Shown: positions 1 to 8,822, numbered from the stretch's first letter. The stretch is 64,000 nucleotides of DNA from Waddlia chondrophila WSU 86-1044 (GCF_000092785.1 NC_014225.1:62001-126000); one strand, 5' to 3'. The notes: generated by a model from the sequence alone, not told the origin. A program made the numbers and translations.

Positions 1-1016
1 AAAATTTATGGGTCCCTTATCCCACGCATATCGACACTTATAAACGAGCAACTTGGATCGACAACTTTTTTATCTATCAGCCTAGATGGTTTCCTTCTGT
101 CAGCGTGGAAAAAGATCCTGAGAATTTGGGGCCTGATGTTGAGAAAGCAGTCTCCATCTTGCGTGGGTTTTGCAGTTGCCCTTTAAGAGCGGCACTTGAG
201 CTTCGCAGCCAGCTTGCTGTCCATCAATTTGCAGTTTTTCAAGGTTCTTTTGGAAGTTGGACGGATGTGCAGCTGAAAGCGGCGCTTCCAGACACACTGT
301 ATGTGAAGTGCAATTTGCATCAGTTGTTTTGCATTCAAGAAGGAGAAAAGGAGAAAGAGTGGATCAGAGAGAATAAGCGCCGTTTGATCGCTGATTGGAG
401 TGAAGAAGAGTGCATCGTCATTGATCAATTTGATTTTGCTTCTGCTTTAGAGGATTCTGAGGATCAGTTGGAAACAGTGATGGAAGTGATTGATATGGCT
501 CGAACGCTTCTGCGGCAAGGAAAGTCCGTTGTTCTGGTGACCCATCAAAATTGCCGCTCCGCATTTAAATTTTGGGAAATATTGTCGGATGCGCTCTCTT
601 TTCACCCAAGCAATATCATTGTTCAAGAATATCTGACAGATGAAGAAGAGGAAAGACTTCTATCCAACAGTGAGCTGAATAGGGAGGAAAAAGATCTATT
701 CAAGGCTTTGACTAAAGGTTCTCCCTTCGCCTATGCTGCGCTGGCAGATCAAAAAGAATCCAAAATGAGTTTTAATGAATTGTGCGATGGGATGATGCAT
801 CACATTGAATATGCCTGGTCTGAATTTGCAGGCAATGAATCCTTTGACGTGCAGTCTATCCTTGTGGAAATCGCTCACCAATCATTGGAAATTGATCTGC
901 TTGCTGAAACTTCGGAATTTGGTTATCTACTGGAAACAGGATTCATCGGAAGCAAAAACGGCACCTGGATTATGCCTCAAGTGATCAGAAATTTTTTATT
1001 AACAATCAATCCATAA
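1..1016 (+). CDS. Unknown protein, 5' end outside window
   Basis: I do not recognise this gene. The frame is open from base 3 to the TAA at 1014-1016 with no stop, so the protein begins left of the window; the GTG at 105 is only the first in-window start codon and need not be real. The visible part is about 337 residues, soluble, without signal peptide or membrane segments. A stretch reading VIDQFDF followed about 50 residues later by VVLVTHQN has the look of a Walker-B-like strand and a following sensor strand of a P-loop ATPase, but the Walker A region would lie at or before the window edge and I cannot confirm it. It is followed after 63 bases by a MOMP-like porin gene on the same strand. 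Cytoplasmic NTPase-like protein is a guess only. Confidence 0.6.
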   Translation, partial: NLWVPYPTHIDTYKRATWIDNFFIYQPRWFPSVSVEKDPENLGPDVEKAVSILRGFCSCPLRAALELRSQLAVHQFAVFQGSFGSWTDVQLKAALPDTLYVKCNLHQLFCIQEGEKEKEWIRENKRRLIADWSEEECIVIDQFDFASALEDSEDQLETVMEVIDMARTLLRQGKSVVLVTHQNCRSAFKFWEILSDALSFHPSNIIVQEYLTDEEEERLLSNSELNREEKDLFKALTKGSPFAYAALADQKESKMSFNELCDGMMHHIEYAWSEFAGNESFDVQSILVEIAHQSLEIDLLAETSEFGYLLETGFIGSKNGTWIMPQVIRNFLLTINP

Positions 1017-1024
1017 GAAAAGAT

Positions 1025-1055
1025 TTGATTCTTAAAGTTGATTCGTTATATACGG
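1025..1055 (+). repeat. Decayed end of the TATACCGA inverted-repeat family
   Basis: About 30 bases closely resemble the right arm of the intact element at 27218-27243 and its outer flank: the core GATTCTT-AAGTTGATTC is shared with a few substitutions, followed by GTTATATACGG where the intact copy has GGTATATATCGG. No matching left arm is visible nearby, so this looks like a solo or eroded end. Like the copy at 27218, it lies just upstream of a plus-strand gene. Confidence 0.5.
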
Positions 1056-1079
1056 TTCTTTTTTTAAGAAGAGGTTTGA

Positions 1080-2204
1080 ATGATGAAAAGGTGTTTTTTA
1101 TTTTTATCGGTTTTTGTGTGTTGTTGCTTCTTTTTGTCCAGGGTTGATGCAGGTAATTGCTGCGCTTCCCAATCATATGCTCCTGGTTTTCGAGAAACAC
1201 CTTTATACAGGCCTAGTTGTTGCAATTATGTAGATTCTTGCAGTTATGAATGCGATCGCCAATGCTCTATAGAGATTGGGGCCGAGTTTCTCTATCGGAA
1301 AGTTTGCCTTGACGAATTTAACTGGGCGTTTACCCGTACAGAGACGACTGAAGCCAATGTGACCTCCATCGATCTTTCTTATGAGAGGCTGTGCTTGGAT
1401 GATGAACCTGGCGTGCGTGCTTGGTTGGGTTTCCAGCCTGCTGGAAAAGAATCTTTAGGGATCTATTTTGGCTATGTCTATTTATCCGGCAGCAAGAATG
1501 ATTCAATTCAGCAAAGCTTCGGCAATACAATCGGTACGACTGTGATGCACTACGGCCTTTTTCAGGAATCAGCAGGTTTTACCGATATTGCTGTCGATTG
1601 GAGAAATCAGTATCACGAAGGAGAAGTTGTTCTTGGCTCTAGTGCCTTTTGCGGAAAAAACCATGTATTTCTCCCCTACTTTGGAGCTGCAGGGATTTAT
1701 CTTGAACAGAAATTTGCATTAGATCTTTCCGATCCTGATTTGGTTTTTGCAGGTGATGCGGGAGCTGTCGATTGGGAATCTCAATATTGGGGCGTTGGAC
1801 TTCGCTTCGGTTCTCATTACAAATACCAACTAGGAAGCTGCCTCGCTTTTATTGGAAGATTTAATGCTTCTTTACTCGTTGGTGAAAATAAATTTCACAA
1901 CTTTCAATCTGTGATTTTCTCCTCGGAGGCAGAGGAACTGCAGCTCAATATTTCTGGAAAGAACAAGTGTCATGTTGTTCCCGGCTATAGTTTAGGCGCA
2001 GGATTTGCTATTGAGCCGGAAATTTGCGGCTGCACCCTATCACTGAGAGTAGGGTATGAATTCAACGAATGGTACAACATTCCGAAGCATCGTACATTTT
2101 CCGGTGAATCGACTGTCGATGGCGAAGTTGCCTATTCCGATTCAGCTTCAAACCGTACGTGGGGGAGTCATGGACTCTTTGCGGGTTTGAGTTTTGCGTT
2201 TTAA
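1080..2204 (+). CDS. MOMP-like outer membrane beta-barrel protein
   Basis: Predicted outer-membrane porin of the chlamydial major-outer-membrane-protein-like family. Residues 1-25 form a cysteine-rich signal peptide ending near DAG. The mature part begins with a dense cysteine region (CC, SCC, SCSYECDRQC), alternates short hydrophobic strands with loops and ends GLFAGLSFAF, with the terminal Phe typical of barrels inserted by the BAM machinery. The ending matches the pattern of the three paralogues at 6212-9955 (DGLFVRLSAAF), which supports one family, but the rest is strongly diverged. A Shine-Dalgarno AAGAAGAGG (1066-1074) serves ATG 1080 or the adjacent ATG 1083. Cysteines suggest disulfide cross-linking as in chlamydial envelopes. 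The TAA stop overlaps the stop of the convergent gene in the shared bases TTAA. Porin function is inferred. Confidence 0.8.
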   Translation: MMKRCFLFLSVFVCCCFFLSRVDAGNCCASQSYAPGFRETPLYRPSCCNYVDSCSYECDRQCSIEIGAEFLYRKVCLDEFNWAFTRTETTEANVTSIDLSYERLCLDDEPGVRAWLGFQPAGKESLGIYFGYVYLSGSKNDSIQQSFGNTIGTTVMHYGLFQESAGFTDIAVDWRNQYHEGEVVLGSSAFCGKNHVFLPYFGAAGIYLEQKFALDLSDPDLVFAGDAGAVDWESQYWGVGLRFGSHYKYQLGSCLAFIGRFNASLLVGENKFHNFQSVIFSSEAEELQLNISGKNKCHVVPGYSLGAGFAIEPEICGCTLSLRVGYEFNEWYNIPKHRTFSGESTVDGEVAYSDSASNRTWGSHGLFAGLSFAF

Positions 2205-5020
2205 GGTAATATAAAAACTAGATTCTGCTTGCTTGATTTTTGTATCAAAGGTTGAAGCTCGATATTGGTTTCTTCTTTGAGAAGAAGATAAGCTGTTTCC
2301 ACCAGGTCTAATACCATGCTAGACGTTGCCGAAAGAGGGCGAGCAGAAACGCTTAAAATTACGTAATCGTAACTGCTTTCGGCATCTTTCAATACTTGAG
2401 AGAGATTGTATGCTTCCGATGCATTTTCTTCGATAAACAGTGTTTCATAGCTTGAATGCGATTCGATACTTTCTCTTTTTGCTTTCCCTAGTTCGATGAC
2501 GAATAATTTTTTTCCTTGTTGAGCCAGGCGCTTGGCCAAATGCCTGGAGAAAGAAAACTGCAGATCTCCAATAACAGCGAACTTTCCCCTCTCGCTTTTT
2601 ATCAGAGAAGAGAGAATATTCATTTCAGTTTCTTGAAGACGAGAAATTGTTCCCCCAATATTCACACCTGCGCCTGCTAAATGATCTTGAGAAACGGCAA
2701 ACCCTTTTACAAATGCATTGAAGAATAAAAAGCCGCAGGAAATGCACATCCCAAAGATAGCTCCTAAGATTGCATACAGTAAAAGATGAGGACGAAGAGG
2801 TTTAACAGGAGGGGTAGCCAGATCTAAAGGAGCTGATTGGGCAATCTCCAGGTTAGAGGAGATATTTTTGGACTCTACCAGTTTGGTTAACTCCTCTACC
2901 ATCCGGGCATTCATGTCGATTTGATGTTCGATGAGTTTTTCTGAAGCCCATTTTTTAGGTAATTGATTCAACTCTTTTTGGATTTTAGCCGTTTGCCGGC
3001 TGATTAAGTTTTTTTCTTGCTTTAAGCGCTGTTTCTGTGCAGCAACGGCTTCTGCTAATTGGTTGACCAGGATCGATTTTTGCTGTTGGATCAGATCTAA
3101 AACTGCGCTCTGCAAAGATTCAATTTTTGCTTTCAATTGCAGTTGTTTCAAATTAGTCAATTCGAGGGTTTGATTGAGGTGGAGAGCATAAAATTTCTTT
3201 AATGTTTCCAATTCAACTTGAATTCTCTCTTTTTCCCTGGTGCCATGATTGGAATCGTCTTGAATGGCGACCACGTATTGGCTGGCTTTTTTTGTCAAAT
3301 CCAACGAAACGGGGTCGTTTTGGAATGCGGAGCTGAATGAGCTGATCTCAAATCCTGGCTTATAGAGCTGATCGATCATGTATTCATATTGCAACGCTTG
3401 ATTTTCTAAATCGCTAAGTTGTTTTGAATAAGTGATATAAAGTTCCGAAGCAGTGTCAAGGTTGATCCCCTGGAATTCAGTTTGCGGAAATTGTTGATGC
3501 TCCAGCCTTTCCTTGATTGATTTTTGGCTGACTTCGAGATAATGCAGTAAATGACTGAGATAATTGATGAATTGGAGGCGGTATTGCGTAAGCTCTTCTT
3601 TCAAGGTGTCTTCTTCCCAAGGATGGGCATTCTTAAGTTTCTCTAAACACCTGTTGAGTTCTTCATTCCATGAGTTGACCAGATAGTTAGGATGATCCAT
3701 TAAGCGCACTGCTGGCAGAGGATATTTTTCGCTTTTGAGGCTTGCTATCACGATTTGTGCGTCTTCTGTCCGATGACGCAGTTCATTCAGGTCTTCAATG
3801 TGTTTAGAGAAACTCTCTTGCCAAGCGGAGGCTGTCTTGGAATGAGAGGTTCGAAGAGCAAGTTCAATTTGATCGGAACGGGCGTCAAGTTCTTTAATTT
3901 TAGAAACCAGTTCATTGAAATATTCTGGCTGCTCTTTTGCTTGATAAATGCAGTGATTGGTATCAAATTCTTCAAACCTTTGCAGGTTTAGCTCAGCGTG
4001 CATGTATTGCTGCCTAAGCATTTGCAGCTCTTTTGTTAGAAGCTCCATCCCTTTTTCAGATTCGATATAGCCAACGCTGTCGGTATCATCGGAAAGCTGA
4101 GAAGCGTAAGTAGTCAGGATCTGTTCAAGGCTGTCTACCATCTCTTTTTCTCGACGGTTGAGATAGGAAATTTGCTCTGCGGAAATTCTGTCTTGCTCTT
4201 CTCTTTGGTATTCTTGATACACTCTCATCAATGCGTTTAGAAACTGAGCTGAGAGCCTGCGATTGGGATCATCGAATGCTAGTTGCAAAAGAGAGCTGTC
4301 ATCAGGATCGGAAGTGATCGATAAGCGGTTGCGCAGGCTCTCTACGACGTTATCCATAGGGAGCAGATGTAAAAGGTATGGAGCCGATTCTTCAGGCGTT
4401 TCGTTGATGCGGACGACAAAGGAAAAATCTGCATTTTCAAATGGGAGATTTGGAGCGCCGGTACCCAGAATCTCTCCGGTTTCTACATCGATCACTTTAA
4501 AAAAAGGTTCTTTTGTAAAAATAATGGTTAGAGATTTGGGAATTTGAGAGGTGTAGATTATCTTTTCAATGAAAATTTTAGATTGTTGGTCTGGAATCGG
4601 ATAATTTTGAATTTTTCTCAGATAGTAGTATTCGGTGGTAAAATTTTCAAAGATCTTTTGTTTAAGACCGGCCTGGCTCGGAAACTTCTGCAAAGATGCT
4701 TGCAGCCCAAGCTGGTAAACGACCCTTTCCAGTAATTTTCGAGACATCATCAGTGATTTTGCATCGCTTTTTTGCTGGTTGGAAAAGCTTGATGTTAGAA
4801 GGGAGGCAAGATTGGAAGTGCCAAGAGAGTCTTTTGTTTTTCCTCTATCTTTGAAGCTGGCCTCTGAGTGGAACATCACCGGGCGGGTGAGCCCAAAAAT
4901 GCTCATCGCAAGAGATCCTAATAAGATGGTGAAAATGATCCAATGTTTTTTCTTTTTTAAGAGGGAGTACAGGTCTTTGAAAAGAATGGCATCTTCCTGA
5001 GGTTGCTGCGTTTGGGGCAT
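2201..5020 (-). CDS. Wzc-like polysaccharide co-polymerase with degenerate kinase domain
   Basis: Predicted inner-membrane polysaccharide co-polymerase (Wzz/Wzc type), 939 residues. The N-terminal Wzz region has a membrane segment at about 28-48 and the family's long periplasmic part with several coiled coils (about 270-720); a proline-rich PPVKPLRP precedes the second membrane segment at about 745-775. The C-terminal cytoplasmic part (about 811-939) keeps the fold pattern of a bacterial tyrosine kinase: a strand KFAVIGD where Walker A should be, LFVIELG where Walker A' should be, YDYVILSV where Walker B should be. The P-loop GKS/T, the Asp of Walker A' and the Asp of Walker B are all missing, and there is no C-terminal tyrosine cluster. 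So ATP binding and autophosphorylation are unlikely. It follows the Wza-like gene by 20 bases in one operon. It may control chain length or link to the exporter. Confidence 0.85.
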   Translation of the reverse strand: MPQTQQPQEDAILFKDLYSLLKKKKHWIIFTILLGSLAMSIFGLTRPVMFHSEASFKDRGKTKDSLGTSNLASLLTSSFSNQQKSDAKSLMMSRKLLERVVYQLGLQASLQKFPSQAGLKQKIFENFTTEYYYLRKIQNYPIPDQQSKIFIEKIIYTSQIPKSLTIIFTKEPFFKVIDVETGEILGTGAPNLPFENADFSFVVRINETPEESAPYLLHLLPMDNVVESLRNRLSITSDPDDSSLLQLAFDDPNRRLSAQFLNALMRVYQEYQREEQDRISAEQISYLNRREKEMVDSLEQILTTYASQLSDDTDSVGYIESEKGMELLTKELQMLRQQYMHAELNLQRFEEFDTNHCIYQAKEQPEYFNELVSKIKELDARSDQIELALRTSHSKTASAWQESFSKHIEDLNELRHRTEDAQIVIASLKSEKYPLPAVRLMDHPNYLVNSWNEELNRCLEKLKNAHPWEEDTLKEELTQYRLQFINYLSHLLHYLEVSQKSIKERLEHQQFPQTEFQGINLDTASELYITYSKQLSDLENQALQYEYMIDQLYKPGFEISSFSSAFQNDPVSLDLTKKASQYVVAIQDDSNHGTREKERIQVELETLKKFYALHLNQTLELTNLKQLQLKAKIESLQSAVLDLIQQQKSILVNQLAEAVAAQKQRLKQEKNLISRQTAKIQKELNQLPKKWASEKLIEHQIDMNARMVEELTKLVESKNISSNLEIAQSAPLDLATPPVKPLRPHLLLYAILGAIFGMCISCGFLFFNAFVKGFAVSQDHLAGAGVNIGGTISRLQETEMNILSSLIKSERGKFAVIGDLQFSFSRHLAKRLAQQGKKLFVIELGKAKRESIESHSSYETLFIEENASEAYNLSQVLKDAESSYDYVILSVSARPLSATSSMVLDLVETAYLLLKEETNIELQPLIQKSSKQNLVFILP

Positions 5021-5040
5021 GGGGCTCTCTTTTTTCTTAT

Positions 5041-6087
5041 CTAAAACATTTCATAAGTCATAAAGATATCACGCGTTCCTACAAGTGAAGGAGTCAACTG
5101 GCTGATGAATCGGTTCCACTGAGTGATCGGTTTTTCCGATACGTAAATGGTGTCTCCAGGCATGAGCAGCATGCTTCGATTGGGCAGATGAATGATATGC
5201 TCCCATGAAATAACGTAGATTTTTGGACAAGCGAGATCTCCTCTGATGATTTGAATGCAGCGTCTATTTCCTGTAAAAGGGATTCCTCCTGCCCTTACAA
5301 TGGCTTCAGGCAGGCTAATATATCCATAGGGAATTTCGATTGCTGAAGGGCGGTTGACCTCCCCCATCACCATCACGACGGCATCATCCGGGTTGGCAAT
5401 GAAGATCTTATCTCCCCCTTTCATGACGATGTTTTGGCTCATATCCCCTTCGTTCATGAGTTTGTAGAGATCAACAGAAAGAGGGGTTCCGTCTCTTAAA
5501 ACATAGCTCATGAAAAGGTTTGCTCTGGGGTTGATTCTTGCTTTTGACAACATCTCGTATAAGCGTATTTTGCCATCTGCCGGCATGATCGGAACTTCTG
5601 CGTTTCCTGCGATGTCCACTTTGCGAGACAGACGGTCCCGATATGAGATAAAGACTTCCGCATCGGCATATTGCTGTTGAATTTCCCGTTGGATTTTCTG
5701 TTGTGCTTCTAGCAAAGTCAATCCTTCTACTTTAACCGGAGCAATATCCGGTAGATCTACTTCGCCATTAACAACGCGAAACCCTCCGACAGCATGGTTG
5801 ATGAAGTCGAATGCGTTTTGAATCTCTTTTCGCAAAGGGTGGTAGAGGACGATATTGAGCACGTCGTCTTCGACAATGACATCTTGATACTCAATCAAAG
5901 CATCGTGAGGAAGCGGGGGGATCTCTTCTCCGGTCATTTCCAGTATAGCTAGTTTTCCCTGACGGATGCGGTAGGAGTCGATCACAAATTCGTCGGGACC
6001 AACGACATTGTAGTCACAGCATGGCCGTGAACATGAGTTAAAGAGAATGAAGGAGAAAAGAATTAGTATAGAGAATTTTAAATGCAT
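5041..6087 (-). CDS. Wza-like polysaccharide export lipoprotein (SLBB domains)
   Basis: Outer-membrane polysaccharide export protein of the Wza/BexD/KpsD group, 348 residues. Residues 1-19 are a lipoprotein signal with the lipobox FNSC, so Cys19 would be lipidated. A Poly_export domain follows (about 50-140, with DDVLNIVLYHP and VVNGEVDLPDIAPVKVEGLT), then two SLBB-type beta-grasp segments (VDIAGNAEVP... and VMVMGEVNRPSAIEIP... with the usual LPEAIVRAGG). It is the first gene of a two-gene operon with the Wzc-like protein 20 bases downstream. Wza proteins form the outer-membrane channel for capsule or exopolysaccharide. Neither a Wzx flippase nor a Wzy polymerase is visible in the window, so the substrate is unknown; the CDP-sugar operon at 10-14 kb is a candidate supplier. 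Confidence 0.9.
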   Translation of the reverse strand: MHLKFSILILFSFILFNSCSRPCCDYNVVGPDEFVIDSYRIRQGKLAILEMTGEEIPPLPHDALIEYQDVIVEDDVLNIVLYHPLRKEIQNAFDFINHAVGGFRVVNGEVDLPDIAPVKVEGLTLLEAQQKIQREIQQQYADAEVFISYRDRLSRKVDIAGNAEVPIMPADGKIRLYEMLSKARINPRANLFMSYVLRDGTPLSVDLYKLMNEGDMSQNIVMKGGDKIFIANPDDAVVMVMGEVNRPSAIEIPYGYISLPEAIVRAGGIPFTGNRRCIQIIRGDLACPKIYVISWEHIIHLPNRSMLLMPGDTIYVSEKPITQWNRFISQLTPSLVGTRDIFMTYEMF

Positions 6088-6136
6088 TTCAAGTCAATAC
6101 TTCGTAAGAGTGACCTGACATGCTACTGGATTTTTA

Positions 6137-6190
6137 TTTTTTTGTCTTTAAGACAAAAAAAGAGGAACAAAATTTTGTTCCTCTTTTTTT
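6137..6190 (-). terminator. Rho-independent terminator of the MOMP-like gene at 6212
   Basis: Bases 6155-6190 form a perfect 36-base palindrome: A7 then GAGGAAC, AAAATTTT in the centre, then GTTCCTC and T7. Read on the minus strand it is a strong stem followed by a T run, 20 bases after the stop of the MOMP-like gene. A second small hairpin (GTCT-TTA-AGAC with flanking T7/A7, 6137-6161) shares the A7 arm. Confidence 0.9.
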
Positions 6191-6211
6191 AAAGTATCTA
6201 TCAAATTCAGC

Positions 6212-7297
6212 TTAGAACGCAGCAGACAATCTTACGAACAGACCGTCAAAGCCAAGGTCGCAGCAGTTTGAAGAGACAAGGCCGATGTCGCCAGATTTGG
6301 AGAGGTCTGTGAAGCCGCCAAGGTTAAACCACTGGTGGAACTCATAACCTACAGAGAAAGCCAGATCTGTGCAGCAGACATTGCAAAGCGGGAAAGTGAT
6401 GCCCACATTTAGATCAAGCACAGCGATAGACTTCCAGCAAGAGCCGCTTACTAGAGGACCTTGAATGAATTCATTTCCCTCTCCAGCTGATTTTCCACTG
6501 TATCTAAAATCTTGAGAAGCCTCCCCGACGCCGATTCCTAATGAAAGCCCTCCAAAGAAATCAAAGCAATCGCAGATTTTATAGCTGGCCTTGTTTCCTA
6601 TGTAAAGTCCATAAAAGTCTAAGTCTGCTTTTTGGAAAATAACATCTGCAGCGCTATCTTCCCCAAGAGGATCTTCAATACTGCTGGAGTATATTGAGTC
6701 CCTGGTTTGTTTGATGTTGGCGTACCGGAAACCGGAGAAGAGTCTTGTCGCAAGGCAGTCGGATAATTCGAGATGGTATCCTAACTCGACATCAACTTGA
6801 TTGAGTTCAACTTTGTAATCCGAAGCTGCAAATTCAATTAGAGGTGGAGTTTCGCCTGCGATATCGCTAAAAACGACACCTGAAGATCCGGTTATACCAA
6901 TAGCAAAGTCTTGATCGACATTATTGATAGAGCTGCCGTCTTTGCTGCGGAACCATGTGTAATGGATGCCAAGATCAAGATCGCCGCATGCTTTCAAAAC
7001 ACCGATGCGGAAGCCTGAATCGTAAGAAGGGCATATGCCTGCAAGTTTTCTTACATCCCCCCCTATAGCTCCCTCAGCACCCACATATGTGAAAGCGTAA
7101 TCTAAATCGCATCTTCTAGGCCTCCAGTAAAGATAGTCGGCATAGATTGACCAGCCTTCGCATGGATCGCAATCGCATAGACTGAATCCGCAATCGCTTC
7201 CTGTATCGCAGCTGTAGTAGTCGCTTGCGTTTGCGGGAGTGAACTGGGTTGAGGAAACAACAGTTGACAGAGCAACTATCCATTTTTTCCAAGACAT
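6212..7297 (-). CDS. MOMP-like porin, tandem copy 1
   Basis: Cysteine-rich outer-membrane beta-barrel of 361 residues, one of three tandem paralogues. Signal peptide is about residues 1-24 (MSWKKWIVALSTVV... ending NAS). The mature N-terminus is a conserved cysteine block (CDTGSDCGFSLCDCDPCEGW), followed by YADYLYWRPR, a strand pattern shared by all three copies. Conserved blocks alternate with variable loops (about 70-90, 125-155, 195-215, 255-280 and 335-350). The C-terminal part has CNVCCTDLAFSVGYEFHQWF and ends RLSAAF with a terminal Phe. Cysteine pairs suggest disulfide cross-linking of the envelope, as for chlamydial MOMP. GGAGG seven bases before the ATG is a strong ribosome site. It has its own promoter-like region and terminator, so it is probably transcribed alone. 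Porin function is inferred from family resemblance. Confidence 0.88.
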   Translation of the reverse strand: MSWKKWIVALSTVVSSTQFTPANASDYYSCDTGSDCGFSLCDCDPCEGWSIYADYLYWRPRRCDLDYAFTYVGAEGAIGGDVRKLAGICPSYDSGFRIGVLKACGDLDLGIHYTWFRSKDGSSINNVDQDFAIGITGSSGVVFSDIAGETPPLIEFAASDYKVELNQVDVELGYHLELSDCLATRLFSGFRYANIKQTRDSIYSSSIEDPLGEDSAADVIFQKADLDFYGLYIGNKASYKICDCFDFFGGLSLGIGVGEASQDFRYSGKSAGEGNEFIQGPLVSGSCWKSIAVLDLNVGITFPLCNVCCTDLAFSVGYEFHQWFNLGGFTDLSKSGDIGLVSSNCCDLGFDGLFVRLSAAF

Positions 7298-7395
7298 TGA
7301 ATATCCTCCAATTTTAGAATTGCTTGTTGATTAATGATTCAAGTAAGACCTATATCAATATTCCTATTTTTAAGAAAAGAAATATTTTCTAGATA
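7298..7395 (-). promoter_or_regulatory. Copied upstream region with promoter, MOMP-like copy 1
   Basis: This roughly 95-base block is nearly identical to the one in front of copy 2 (8616-8711). On the minus strand it has TTGATA (7353-7358), a 17-base spacer and ATTAAT (7330-7335), a plausible sigma-70-type promoter, and a GGAGG ribosome site just before the ATG. Duplication with little change, while gene loops diverge, suggests selection or recent duplication. Confidence 0.55.
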
Positions 7396-7462
7396 AAATT
7401 TAATTACTCAAGACTCCTTGGCAGCATTGTTGCCCTATCCCTCTCTAGTATAGATCAAAAAA

Positions 7463-7490
7463 AAAGAGGGACAGGAATCTGTCCCTCTTT
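7463..7490 (-). terminator. Terminator of MOMP-like copy 2
   Basis: Twelve-base-pair stem AAAGAGGGACAG / CTGTCCCTCTTT with loop GAAT, 27 bases after the stop of the gene at 7518 and continued by an A run on the plus strand, which is a T run in the minus-strand transcript. Confidence 0.88.
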
Positions 7491-7517
7491 CATTTAAAAG
7501 AAATATCAAATTTCAGC

Positions 7518-8615
7518 TTAGAACGCAGCAGACAATCTTACGAACAGACCGTCAAAGCCAAGGTCGCAGCAGTTTGAAGAAACGAGGCCTCTGCCAGCAG
7601 CTTCTCCTTCGCTGTCAACAGTACGTGAAAGGGAGGTGAAGCCGCCAAGGTTAAACCACTGGTGGAATTCGTAACCTACAGAAAAAGCCAAATCTGTGCA
7701 GCAGACGTTGCAAAGAGGGAAAGTGATGCCCACGTTTAGATCAAGCACAGCGATAGACTTCCAGCAAGACTCATTCACTAAATCCGCTTGAGTGTAATCT
7801 GTGCCGCCTATACTTTTACCTTTGTGATCAAAATCCTGAGAAACCTCTCCGACGCCGATTCCCAGTGAAAGTCCTCCAAAGAAATCAAAGCAGTCGCAGA
7901 TTTTATAGCTAGCTTTGTTTCCTACGTAAAGTCCGTAAAAATCCAGATCGGCTTTCTGGTGAATAACATCCACTTGGTTAAGAGAACTTTCGGCGAACTG
8001 ATCATTAATATTACTGGAGTATACTGAGTCTTGAGTTTGCTTAATATTAGCGTAGCGGAAGCCTGAGAAAAGTCTTGCCGCAAGGCAATCGGACAACTCA
8101 AGGTGGTATCCTAATTCGACATCAACTTGATTGAGCTCAATTTTATAATCCGAAGCTGCTAATTGGATCCCGTCAGTAACAAATAAACTTGCACTTCCAA
8201 TTTTAGTTGGAAGAATCAAGAAATCTTCGCCGACATTGTTGATGGAACTGCCGTCTTTGCTACGGAACCATGTATAATGGACGCCAAAATCTAGATCGCC
8301 GAACGCCTTCAAAATACCGATGCGGAAACCGGAATCATAAGAAGGGCATATGCCGGATAATCCTGTAGCGAATGCTTCTTGTAGTTCACTACCATTTTCG
8401 ATATACGTTATCGCATAATCTAAATCACACTTTCTAGGTCTCCAGTAGAGGTAGTCGGCATAGATTGACCAGCCTTCGCATGGATCGCTATCGCAGAAAC
8501 TGAATCCGCAATCACTTCCTGTATCGCAACTGCTGTAGCTGCCAGCGTTTGCGGGACTGAACTGAGTTGAGAAAACAACAGTTGACAGAGCAACTATCCA
8601 TTTTTTCCAAGACAT
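7518..8615 (-). CDS. MOMP-like porin, tandem copy 2
   Basis: Second of three tandem MOMP-like porins, 365 residues. Signal peptide and first 60 mature residues are almost identical to the neighbours; the C-terminal third (CDCFDFFGGLSLGIGVGE, CNVCCTDLAFSVGYEFHQWFNLGGF, CCDLGFDGLFVRLSAAF) is also nearly the same. Differences are concentrated in loops, for example after AITYI (ENGSELQEA), after VGEDF, and near the C-terminus where an extra SRTVDSEGEAAGR stretch is present. Length is in the range of chlamydial MOMP (about 360-400). It has its own copied promoter block upstream and hairpin terminator downstream. The terminal Phe fits BAM-dependent insertion. Likely outer-membrane, surface-exposed, possibly antigenically variable; that last point is inference. 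Confidence 0.88.
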   Translation of the reverse strand: MSWKKWIVALSTVVFSTQFSPANAGSYSSCDTGSDCGFSFCDSDPCEGWSIYADYLYWRPRKCDLDYAITYIENGSELQEAFATGLSGICPSYDSGFRIGILKAFGDLDFGVHYTWFRSKDGSSINNVGEDFLILPTKIGSASLFVTDGIQLAASDYKIELNQVDVELGYHLELSDCLAARLFSGFRYANIKQTQDSVYSSNINDQFAESSLNQVDVIHQKADLDFYGLYVGNKASYKICDCFDFFGGLSLGIGVGEVSQDFDHKGKSIGGTDYTQADLVNESCWKSIAVLDLNVGITFPLCNVCCTDLAFSVGYEFHQWFNLGGFTSLSRTVDSEGEAAGRGLVSSNCCDLGFDGLFVRLSAAF

Positions 8616-8711
8616 TGAATATCCTCCAATTTTAGAATTGCTTGTTGATTAATGATTCAAGTAAGACCTATATCAATATTCCTATTTTTAAGAAAAGAAA
8701 TATTTTCTAGG
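8616..8711 (-). promoter_or_regulatory. Copied upstream region with promoter, MOMP-like copy 2
   Basis: Nearly base-for-base copy of 7298-7395. TTGATA (8671-8676), 17-base spacer, ATTAAT (8648-8653) on the minus strand, then GGAGG before the ATG at 8615. Confidence 0.55.
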
Positions 8712-8822
8712 TAAAACCTGATTTTCAAAAAAAAATATTTTATAGATTTTCATCGCCTTTTAGGGTAAATAGGTCCATTTTGCGCGGGAGGAGGTTTTAA
8801 GAGGGAGATTTTTGCATGAGCT

